A stretch of DNA of 64,000 nucleotides, from NCBI GenBank assembly GCA_026936325.1, contig JAPTHN010000001.1:130487138-130551137 (forward strand). Direction: 5' to 3'. Shown one piece after another: positions 47,350-57,639 of this stretch (positions are counted from its first letter, which is position 1; every line of letters starts with the position of its first letter). The notes below the pieces were generated by a model. It searched no databases. It was not told the DNA's origin and was given only the letters and a program-made list of their open reading frames with translations. The position numbers were made by a program, and so were the translations under genes. This DNA comes from Platynereis dumerilii (taxonomy: Eukaryota > Annelida > Polychaeta > Phyllodocida > Nereididae).

Positions 47350-47540
47350 GTTATATTGGACAGTGAAAAGTTATATTGGGCAGTGAAAAGTTATATTGGG
47401 CACTGAAAAGTTATATTGGGCAGTGAAAAGTTATATTGGACAGTGAAAAGTTATATTGGGCAGTGAAAAGTTATATTGGACAGTGAAAAGTTATATTGGG
47501 CAGTGATAAGTTATATTGGGCAGTGATAAGTTATATTGGA
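47350..47540 (+). repeat. Ten-unit 20-bp tandem array
   Basis: GTTATATTGG begins at 47350 and at every 20 bases to 47530, ten units of the type GTTATATTGGGCAGTGAAAA with single-base variants. The core TATATTGG is the same word that builds the palindromes at 47855-48015, 48059-48080 and 51668-51812. About 80 bases earlier (47270-47330), TATTCTCCACT...AGCCAATCA resembles 48010-48045. Confidence 0.95.
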
Positions 47541-47854
47541 TCCGAGACACAATAGTTCCAACTAATTCACACCAGGCATCACAGTATTTGAATAAAGAGA
47601 GCAGGCTGACAATGGTCACGCCACCATTGCCTGCTCTCTCATGGTTTGATCTTTTATAATTACAGCTGTCTGTTTGGTTAGTATTGAGAATCAGAACCCT
47701 TCTAAACTTTCCGAATTTTTTCTTTCAAATTAATATTGAAAAAGGATAATCTTAACTCCAAATCATGATAATTAAAAAAATCTGAAAACAAATTTTTCTC
47801 AACAATTTGACAGCAAGTCAACTTCAAAGGAAAATAAAAAAACTTATATTGGTT

Positions 47855-48015
47855 GGAGAATATAACAAATATTAGATGGTAAGTCGTCCAATATAGAGTA
47901 TAATTGGATTCATAAAAGTTATATTGGATTCGGCTACGCCTCATCCAATATAACTTTTCTTCTTCCAATTATACTCTATATTGGACTCCTTCCCATCTAA
48001 TATTTATATAATATT
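47855..48015. repeat. ~160-bp imperfect palindrome, left side of Crypton gene
   Basis: GGAGAATATAACAAATATTA...AGTCGTCCAATATAGAGTAT on the left arm faces ATACTCTATATTGGACTCC...ATATTCTCC on the right arm. The centre is itself inverted (AAGTTATATTGGAT / ATCCAATATAACTT). A related palindrome in the same orientation lies at 51668-51812. Confidence 0.85.
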
Positions 48016-48033
48016 CTCCACTTACGCCGTGTT

Positions 48034-48080
48034 AGCCAATCAGAACGCAGTATCCGCGTCCAATATAAAGCTATATTGGA
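48034..48080 (+). promoter_or_regulatory. CCAAT box and TCCAATATA inverted repeat upstream of Crypton gene
   Basis: AGCCAATCAGA (48034) is a CCAAT-box word. TCCAATATA-AAGC-TATATTGGA (48059-48080) is a perfect 9-bp inverted repeat with a 4-base spacer, ~300 bases before the first plausible start codon. It may be a promoter element or a recombinase binding site; neither is proven. Confidence 0.5.
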
Positions 48081-48391
48081 TCGCGCAACGCTGCAGTTAC
48101 ATGCAAATACACTAGGCGTCGCTTTGACGCATTTCCCCGAAATTCCGTTAGGCATCGCATGAACGTTTTCTCGATCTCTCTGGCGTGTTTCGGCAAGTTT
48201 TTGGTGAAATGCATCGTTTTTAAGGGTGATTTTTAACAGGTTATATATCTACAAGTGTTTACGGCTTAAAAAACCTAATTTAGATGTTCAGAAAGTAATA
48301 TAAGTGTGAAAATTGGAAAAAAAAAGAACGTGGAAACACCCAAAGTTATTCGGACGGATGTTGATGAAAGCAGACGACAAGCAGACGACGC

Positions 48392-50412
48392 CATGTCTCG
48401 ACTCACAGATATGTCTCGATTTCCAAAATTTACTGAAGAACAGCTTATTGAACTGCTCAACAGTAAAGATTCCAAAAACACTAACAAAGCAAACAAGATG
48501 GCTGTTTCAATTTGGAGGCTTTCCTGGCTTCAAAGCTGGAACTGAGGGATCTCAGCTATGGTAAATGGACAGAGCTGTCACCTGAAGGACTGTGTCCAGT
48601 TTTGAGGAAATTCTTTGCAGAGGCGAGGACAAAGAAGGGCGACTATTATAAGAGAACCACGATGTTATCAGTAAGAAACAGCCTCAACAGACACATCAAC
48701 AATGTGAGAAGGGAGAGAGGTAATTTGTAAATTTTTTTACAAGTCGTAATCAATCAAGACAGTCAATAAAAATTTATTCATTACAGGAAACCAAGCATAA
48801 AGCTTCTGTACGACTTAAAATCAATTTGAAATACGCAAATGACAGGCATAATGAAATGTATGATGAAAAAAAGGACAATACACGGTACTGACTGTAAATA
48901 CTGACAATATTAATAAATTATTATGTACAACCATCAGATCAACACATAATTTGATTAATGTTAAAATTCTGCTCTCTATTTAATTTTAGGACAATCCACT
49001 ATGGATCTCACAAAAGACACTGCATTTAACGAGTCGAATGCAATGTTAAAGGCAATGAAACAAGTTCTGAAGGAAAATGATAAGGCGGCAATCACACATC
49101 ATGAGCCAATCTCGGCTCAGGACCTTGGGAGGCTGAGGGAATACTTTAGTGAAGCGGAAAATAGTAATAATCCTCGCGTTCTACAACAGCAAGTTTTTTC
49201 AACTTTATGGTGCATTTTGGAAGAAGGGGGAGAGAAAACTTGAGAAGTTTGAAAATATCGGATTTTGCTGTTACCAAGGATGACGACATGACTCTGTATA
49301 TATACCAAACTACGGATGAGCGCACAAAGAATCACCAAGAAGATAGTGATAGAAAACGTGTGAGAATGTATCAAATTAAAGGTGAGACTGAGAGGCTGTT
49401 CATATTAAGCATAAATTTCAAATTTCGAAAACCTTTTTTGTTGTTGATCTTACACATTCACTCATAGATGATGTGAATCTGCAAAGGAACATTACTTTTT
49501 TTGTTATCTTTTTACAGATGATGATGAATGCTGCCCGGTGAAGACTTTCGCCAAGTACAAAAGAAGGCTGAATCCAAACTGCAGTTACTTATTCCAAAGG
49601 CCCAAGCAGAGGGTAAATACTCATTAAAATACCATTAAAACAAATTCATATATCAGCAGTATGGTGTGTTCACTTTTCAATATCATAACTAGTTAGTCAT
49701 ATTCATTTCATTATAAATAATATAAATATTAATATAAACGAGATAATTTAGCATACCCATGATAGCTTAAAACTGCAATTTTCTAACAAATATGTAAAAA
49801 CCCTTTGCTGTTGTGAATAGAAACATGAAAACATCGTAAAATGTGTTGTGACAGACCAAGACAAGGTGTGGTTTGATAACGTTCCAGTAGGAGAGAAGAC
49901 GATCGGGTCAATGATGGCAACTCTGAGTGAGGAGGCAAAACTCTCCAGAAGATATACGAATCACTGCCTGAGAGCGACAACCGTCACTTTGTTGGATGAA
50001 GCTGGTGCGGAGGTAAGGCACATCATCGCGGTAACCCAGCACACATCAACGTCCAGCTTGAAATCGTACAGTAGAGCCTCTGACAGCAGAATGAAGTCCA
50101 TGAGCAGCATTATTAGAACTGCCTTGACTGGCAATCAAGCTCCCTCTGCTCCACTCCCATCCACAACAACAAGCGCACATCAGAAAACTTTCACGGTAAC
50201 CTTTGACCCAGCTGCTCCAATTCCCCAGCAAAGTCCCCCCCACTGATGATTCTCCTGGTCAAGATGCTTTTGATGCTCCAGTGGTTGATCTTCCAGTTGT
50301 TCAAGAAGTTCCAGTCTGTGATCAAATCCTTGATTCAGTGCCAGTCGTGCCGCTTTCCCAGCAGCTCTTTGATCAGGGCATAGATTTCGACAATATCCTC
50401 CCCACCTAAACA
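48392..50412 (+). pseudogene. Crypton-type tyrosine recombinase gene, four exons, decayed
   Basis: Exon 1 (to 48719, MSRLTDMSRFPKFTEEQLIE; LRKFFAEARTKKGDYYKR), exon 2 (48990-49381, FNESNAMLKAMKQVLKEN; RRGRENLRSLKISDF), exon 3 (49518-49612, CCPVKTFAKYKRRLNP) and exon 4 (from 49821, NHCLRATTVTLLDEAGAEVR; SLKSYSR) have GT/AG borders, and the phases agree at all three junctions. The order matches the DUF3504/Crypton recombinase family (relatives of KIAA1958, QRICH1 and ZMYM domains): catalytic Arg in RGRENLR, HxxR in NHCLR, a His in VTQH, and Tyr in KSYSR are all visible. The reading frame shifts in exon 1 near 48510, in exon 2 near 49207 and near a C-run at 50238, so this copy looks inactive, or the assembly has indel errors. 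After the last shift an acidic tail ends at DFDNILPT (50409), followed by AATAAA. The start codon is uncertain; the frame is open upstream to 48306. Confidence 0.8.
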
Positions 50413-51667
50413 AATAAATGTACGGTGTTTCAACCAATTTTCAATAACTGCAGTGTAAACATCAATTATAACTTTAAGAAGTGACTTTCGAATCTCCTGA
50501 CAGAATTAAATCTAGTACATATTATTCCGAATTTTAATGATTTTATTATCTAGATATAACGGATAATTTTAATTTTTGTCGTTTTCTAAATGTGAAGTAG
50601 ATCCTTTTTCATATATATACAATTCATATTTATTCTTGCTATACAAATTACATTTATTTACAAATTGAAAATAAGACTAAATTGTTTTGTTGATAATATT
50701 ATGAATTTTTTATTGTTTACAACTGTTGTTGATAATATTATTCATGTTACTGTTATCTAATCATAATAATAGTCATAGCAGGAATCTCATCTCACTCATA
50801 AGGCTTTTTTCTCTCAATCCATAACATCTTCAATTACACTTCTAAGCCTGTCAGTTCATCTGAAGTTCCCGATAGGGCAACTTTTACCTATAAACATTCA
50901 TTATTTCCATAGTTACACAAATATATCTTGGCAATTTGCCTCGAAAAACATGTTTTTCCACTTAAATATATCCCACCTGTATATTTATCTGCCACAACAA
51001 GGGTTGTAATGCATTTAATATTAAAGGCCATTAAATTCCGCATCTTTTGATGTGCAGACTGACCTTCTATGGCCAATATATACCCAGTTACCAGATATTC
51101 CTATTGGGCCTTTCACAAAAAGCACCTTTTCCAAATAAAAATCTGGAAGCTATATATTTCTCTGCCACATCAAGGCCAGTAATGCATATCGTATTGCAGG
51201 CCACTAAATTCCGCATCTTTTGCCACACTGATTGAACTTCTATCTCCAATATAACTACCCAGCTCCCAAAAATTAAATTGCGTCATGCGTTCAGAAAATC
51301 ATATTTTCCAGCAACTCCAGTCTCTCAGCGTTTGTAGTGATGTACACCCTGCTGTAGTAGTTCAAAACAATCCACATCACTTCATCTAACTGAAAGCTGA
51401 CTGGAACCTGCAAATAGGACCTGCCTTCACATTACTCTAACCTGGGAAGAACCTGGAACTCAGTGCATTTTTGAAAAGCAAGAAACCCGAACGGGTGAAC
51501 AGCTAGTATATTATTAATGCCCATTCAGAGTACTTTTAAAAAGTATGTCGATGAATCTTTGAATTGTTAAATTGCAAGAATTTTTTTAAATAAAACAGAT
51601 TAAATTTCCATTTGCTTTTAATTTTTGAAATGTGACAATTTATAAAGGATAAGTTATTCAAATCAGA
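50413..51667. other. No gene seen; ~170-bp imperfect direct duplication at 50980-51290
   Basis: AT-rich 3' flank of the Crypton gene. ATTAAATTCCGCATCTTTTG (51030) recurs as ACTAAATTCCGCATCTTTTG (51205), with further shared words (TTTATCTGCCACA/TTTCTCTGCCACA; CCAATATA) around them. Confidence 0.6.
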
Positions 51668-51812
51668 GAATAGTGGAGAATATAACAAATGGTGGAGAAT
51701 ATAACAAATGGTGGATGGTTAGTCGTCCAATATAGGGAATATAGCTATTTCTTCATCCAATATTCCCTATATTGGACTCCTCACCATCCACTATTTGTAT
51801 AATATTACCAAA
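51668..51812. repeat. ~145-bp imperfect palindrome, right side of Crypton gene
   Basis: GTGGAGAATATAACAAATGG (twice), then AGTCGTCCAATATAGGGAAT, facing ATTCCCTATATTGGACTCC and CCATCCACTATTTGTATAAT. Same arms and orientation as 47855-48015. Confidence 0.85.
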
Positions 51813-54800
51813 TATTTGCATTATTATTATAACCACTTTTAAGTCAATTAAAAGTTTTGAAGTTCTTGAATTTTAGCAAAATCTATGGTAGTCCCAATTT
51901 TTACAAAGTGTGTAGTTAGAATTCTACGAAGTGTGGCTGGAGTGTCCAGACCCTTGTCCAACATGAAACTATATATGCCAGGTAGCCTGATAAATATTTT
52001 CATAAATAACCCATTTCTTCTTTTATTAATCCAAGCTGAATTAATGACTTTTGCATAGAATTTACCTTTGATAATTGTGATTGTATGTGTGCTGAAATAT
52101 TCTTTTTTTTAAATAAAAGTTGGGTTTAGGAGTAGGAAATGGCATCCAGTCACATTTCAGTCCCTCCTTTTTTGTAAATAAACATAGCATCATGTAGCCT
52201 ACTTATTTGTGGTTCCAATTACACCTACAATTGTGTTATAAAGACGACTATTGAAGCAGTTGTTGCCAATTTTGTGACAGAAAGTGGTCTCGCTAAATAC
52301 ATGTATAATGAAATTCAGCACCCATTATTCAGAGAAAAGGATCTTTTCTGGGATTGTTAGGTGTCATTTTGAATAAACAAGTGAGTAAATGCATTATCTT
52401 CCTTTCATGAACCGGCAATCCTGGTGTGGATACGTTCTTATTTCAGGAAAAATTATGCTAGTCCCGAAAACCATCATTGTGGGTCACCCAGACATGTTCC
52501 AGACAAAAACTTTTTGTTGCCAATCTGCAATATAACTGCCATAACCAAGTTAAAAACATGAAAATACCCGTTTTAAAACCCCCTGAAAACACAGTTTGCA
52601 GAATATAGAGTGTCAGAAATATCTACTAATTTTTTTATAAAGATACACAGAATCCTGGAAGATATATTCGCAGCAGAATCTATGTCGTTCATCCCATATA
52701 TCAGAAAATTTGACTTGTATATTAATGCAGTAATGTATAATTGATGGCACACAAGCTGTTTGTGTAGTTACATGGTTGTGTTATACACCATTTTAAAGCT
52801 ATGAATATACAGAATGATTTGGTAAACAAAGCTATGAATATACAGAATGATTTGGTAAAAATTTCAGGATGCTTCTGACCCCCAGTGACCTTTACACGGA
52901 ACTTTCGTGAAATAAAATGTAATTTTCTTTTTAATTTTGAGTTATGGTCGAATGTTTTGCACTCTATTGGCCAAAATAGATATCCTAATCAATCAATTGT
53001 TGCACTAAATAGATAGAGGAATTAAATACCTTCAAAATTATGCCATTTAATCATCTATACACGGATTAGTTTATGAATAACAGCACATTTTCTGCAAATA
53101 GCAGCATTCGTTTTGGCGAAAATTTATTTTGAACCTTCCCGCACTCATATAGCTCCTGCTAGTTATCGTTGAGGTCTTAGATTGTCCAACAAGCAAATTA
53201 TGTAACTTCAGATACATATCTTTCAAAATATATGGTTTTCCAAAATTACCAAGGGGGAGGAGGGTTTCGAAATCTGGCCCATGGACTATCTGAAATTAGT
53301 ATCAACAACATGTAAGTACAGCTTGAACTGCAAATATGCTGGCTGTCTACTATGGCAGTTGGTTTTTTAGTATGCTTCTTGCTTCTTGCGAACTCTGGCG
53401 AGGTCTTCATGTCTTACAGCACTCAAAAGTAGGTTACTTATCATGCATCAAGAAGACGGCAGCTTACGATTTCTAGGCCTATCAAATTTCTGGACAAAGT
53501 GCCCTGGAAAATATGGTAACAGAGCGGACTTTCGATGCAAAAAAACCTGCTATTTGAGCAATTGAAAAAATAAAAATATTGATGTCAGTCTAATTTTCAG
53601 ATTTACTTCATCTCAGATCAAATGATTTTTAAAATTAAATATCAATTTTTTGCTCATTTTGTGGAAAGTAACAGAGTGGAAAAGTTGTTTGTAAATTCTG
53701 CAATTTACTTGGGAGATAGGCCTAAAATGTTATGATGGCAGTCTATTAAAACCTATCACCCTAAGCAATATATTCATTAAATTTCATTGAAAAAGTATCA
53801 TTGGTAAGCTTAGAAATGAAGGGAATGGAGGGACCAAGAAAATGTTTGATGAAAATGATGTCTTAATTTGTCTAATAAATGACTTTCTGTTCCAAATGCA
53901 GTGGTTCTAAACAGGAATATGAATAATGTAGAGTGATGCTTTAGAACTGCATTCACATTTATGTCAGGGAACTGCAGTGACGTAAATTGTCTCGAAATTT
54001 GAGAATGACCCATTGACGAATTATATACTGCTAACTATTTCCATTGACCAGCAAGGACCAGGTAGGTATATATATACTTAATGTGTAACTGCAAAATTGA
54101 GAGGGGTAAAATTAATTCAGTAAAACATGAAATTAATTGATAACATTAATTTAAGACTTGCTTTACAGTTATATAAGAACTTTGTGAATGTCAAATAAAC
54201 TCAGAATTCCAACTGCAGTTGAAATTAAAATCGTAGGCCTATAACTTGGTAAAGATCTATTATACAAGGGGCGTTCAGACAGTTCAAGACTCTTTTTTAT
54301 ATGGACACTTATTTTCAATATAGAGCTATGAAATTTTTACAGAATAAAATTCAGCAGTTTTGAAATAGATTGCCAAAATTTAGCACAATTTGGACATTTT
54401 CAAGTCATTCTGTGGTTGCCATGGTAACAGAAAGTTAAGGTAGGCGGCACAGGTAATGTTGAGACAAAAAAAGTTGTGGCTGAGAAAGACATTTCTCCAT
54501 CGTATCAATGAGATTGACAATAATTGACACTAGAAATATGATTTTAACTTCTAAATATACTTTCAAAAACACCAAACATTTGTATTCTTACACTGAACCC
54601 ATGTGGGAAAGCACTCCTGCCTGCGAGATTTGGCACAAGAGATTCAGGTGGCAGGATGTGGGTCCTTACTGGAGCTGCATCAGGACTTGACATAGCATGG
54701 ATTCACTGGTATGAACAACAGACCTAAAGGGACAGCATTATCCATCCCAGTTATTCCAGTTACTTATAGCTTTGCATAAGTCATGGTGTTCCCTTACTTT

Positions 54801-54948
54801 AGTCACTGGCGGCTATAGTTTCAGGCACCAGAGGAAAAAAGGCTCTGGATGACTGAAATGCTTTCACAAAACTTTGTCTGGAGGGCTTCAAGGAACATTT
54901 TTAGTCCGCGGGCTCTGGCAACTTGCTCTCAAAACAAGTGCAACGGTC
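51813..54948. other. No gene seen
   Basis: AT-rich. Minor structure: a 31-bp tandem duplication near 52795-52860 (GCTATGAATATACAGAATGA), and a mariner-like end word TACAAGGGGCGTTCAGAC at ~54265 for which no matching opposite end was found. Confidence 0.6.
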
Positions 54949-54952
54949 TTAA

Positions 54953-55797
54953 GGTGGCTCGCTACTCATGTAATTACGTCATGTGAGCATATTTCCGCGC
55001 AGCCAGGCAGGCCCTATCTATCGTAACGTCACCACAGCAGCTTAGCTCTGCTGAGACATTTTCAGCATCATTTTAAATTCTGAAAATGTTATACAGCGGC
55101 TGCTTCATTTGGCATTTGTGCAACTTCTCTTGGGGTTAGAGACTTCTCGTTTAAAGCATTAGATGCGCTATGAAGAATACTATAAACCAACGGACTTTCA
55201 GCTTTGTGCTGTAAGAAGAAAATTTCTACAAGCGATTTTCGGCAAGCATGTTTAATATCGCAAAAATGACTCTGTTATATAAATAAATTTATATATCAAT
55301 TTCCAGGCCCGTTGGAAGCCTTGTCAATATTATTACATTGTTCCTCACTTAATTTGGAAACAGATGACAAAGAAATAGAAAATTCTATCTAGTCTTTTTT
55401 TTTTTAAAGCTATGATTTATAAAAAGATAACAATTTTCAAAATCGAAACTTTTGTTCCGAACCCCTAGAAAAGTTCTTTAAAATAAATGCATCTCTCTGG
55501 AATTATAATCAGCTTTTCCATAAAACAGTCCTCTTTAATTCCATGCTTCATTTAATAACATAGAATGAACGGCCACTGAATGGCAGGGAAAACTTCACTG
55601 CAAAAAAATTAAGAAAAAAATTGAGTTTTTCAGGTTCGCATGGACTGACTTTCTTTTACACAACCTCAAATATTTTGAAAGAAAGGCTGGTAGCGACCAC
55701 TTTCGTTTATATATCCTTGCTACAAACTATATTTTGGATCATTTTAAACTATTTTTATGAAATCCTATCTTAGAAAGTTCACGAGTATCGAGCCACC
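54953..55797. mobile_element. TTAA-flanked non-autonomous transposon (845 bp)
   Basis: Ends GGTGGCTCGCTACTC and, inward from the right, GGTGGCTCGATACTCG. TTAA is present on both sides (54949-54952, 55798-55801). TTAA duplication is the signature of piggyBac and Kolobok superfamilies. No transposase frame. Confidence 0.85.
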
Positions 55798-56048
55798 TTA
55801 AGTGGTTTTTGTGTTGTAGGATACATCAGCGCATCAGAAAACCATTGTCTTAAGTGTCCCACGAGGGGACTTTGGCTTATAGCCCCAAAAACCTCCAAAC
55901 TTCAACCATGCTTTCAGGAAAATCCGAAGACCACATTTTTGACATTTGAGAATAAATTTTTGAGGCTAGGTCATTCATATTTCTCATACATCATCTTAAT
56001 ATATAGGGCTGAAATGCCTGAGCATTTCATAGCCATTGCTTGAAGCTA

Positions 56049-57335
56049 CAAGAGGTGTTCAACTTATTTTGACAAAAAGTAAAAGAGCCACCAAATTGAA
56101 AATTATTGCTGCTTTGAGCTGTAATTGCTGTGACTGATCCATATGCTGTTCATCTTGCATGCTATATCACTTTTATAACTCAGAAGTATTACAACTGTAA
56201 TTAAGTGCATGTTGTTTGAAAGGTGTGATAAAACACCTTTTGAGGAGGGGTTTCACTGCCTCAAGCATACTGTCTTGTATCATGGAAGCTGAATATTGTG
56301 TTTCTTTAAGCTAAATATTCACTGTGAACTACTGCACAAAGTAAAAAGTGGATGTCACCCTCATAAACTGATTCAAAACCTATCTTCCCTGGGCATGGCT
56401 CATGGCCAAATCGGGGGTGACAAACAAACTGAGATCATTGACCAAATTATTTGATCTTTTAATTCTTACAAAGATGACATAGTATTCCAGTAACAATACA
56501 GGAGGTGGATACAACTTTATACATAACTTCTGAATGTGCAAGTTACAAAATAAACCTAAATATAACACAATTTTTTAAGAAAGTGTGTGAAAACAAGGAA
56601 CATTAAATGTATGCTCCAGCTGTAACTTATAAACATAGGACCCAAACAATGCTTGCACTGAATAAAACTTAGCTTCATCCACAAGACTATATCAATCAAT
56701 GAGTGATTTTTAGCATAAAATAAATTTACGGAGCACTTAAAAGTTAGAAGCTTGAAATGTTAAGCAATTTCCCTACGAAATTCATGCTTTGATTGTTTTG
56801 TGATTTAAAACAGCAAAAGTCACACTTCCACCTCCAGAAATTGTAATAGGATAGCCCAATACCTGGTTAGCTCAAATTAAAAATCTACCACAGAAAGAGC
56901 ATTCCTTATTTCTTTCCACAGAGAGAAAAAGCGATAGTATTCAATAAGAAGATAATTTGGGACCATAGTACTTAAATCACGCTAAATATCTGATAATGAC
57001 CAAGCACAATTCCTGTAACTTTGTGGACACGTCACCAAAGACCCTCTGATGAAGTCCTAGAAGTTTTAGCAAAATTGGTATAACTGAAAAGAATCTGCAG
57101 ATACACTTGTTACTACTATCACTGGGCGAAATATTGCTTTCAAAACTGACTTGAGGGCCTATCTCAGGAAAAGTTTAATAAAATTGCACAAAAACTTCCA
57201 AAACATTTCAAACTTATGTCTTACATTGACAAGACCTACAGTTAACAGTTTTTGTCATCAGCCAGGAAAAAAGAAACATTTGTCAGATTCTCTGTTAGGA
57301 TGAACTCTTTGTCAAAATAAGTTGAACACCTCTTG
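56049..57335. mobile_element. mariner/Tc1-type element (1287 bp), transposase not recognisable
   Basis: 28-bp perfect inverted ends beginning CAAGAGGTGTTCAACTTATT, flanked by TA on both sides (56047-56048, 57336-57337). Ends and length are those of a mariner, but no D,D34D transposase could be read in any frame; the longest frame is 62 codons on the minus strand. It is either very decayed or non-autonomous. Confidence 0.8.
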
Positions 57336-57336
57336 T

Positions 57337-57570
57337 ATCTTTAGCTAATATAGGTCTATATTAGCTTACTTGAAAAGCCGATGCTAAAATAAGTAAGTTT
57401 CAACACTACAATCTGATGGATTAATGTAATATTGTAAGTTCACTTTCTTTAACTCGATTCTGGTTGAGCTTATGAAATTTCGGGCAGGAGAAATCTTATT
57501 CGGGCAGGTAAACTTCAGAATCTACCTACCCGAATGTCCTGTACACCAAAAGCACTTTTCGCGGACTCTG
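57337..57570 (-). mobile_element. Fragment of the 27535-type hAT element
   Basis: Reverse-orientation match to 27535-27770, ending in the intact terminus GCACTTTTCGCGGACTCTG. It begins right at the TA of the preceding mariner-type element, which probably inserted into it. Confidence 0.85.
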
Positions 57571-57601
57571 CATGGCGTCACCATTTGGCCTGCCCAGCTT
57601 G

Positions 57602-57639
57602 TGACGTCACAATGTGATGTCATGGCAACTGTGATGTCA
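57602..57639. promoter_or_regulatory. Cluster of CRE-like sites
   Basis: TGACGTCA (57602-57609), then TGATGTCA at 57615-57622 and 57632-57639. A CCAAT word (AGCCAATCA) lies at ~57768. The function is inferred from motif only; no downstream gene is visible. Confidence 0.3.

Noticed and set aside
47350-47540. Regularly spaced array that could suggest CRISPR
   Set aside because: The whole 20-bp unit repeats; there are no unique spacers, no cas genes, and the genome is animal.
54265-54500. A second mariner-type element starting TACAAGGGGCGTTCAGAC
   Set aside because: No matching inverted end could be found within the next several kilobases.
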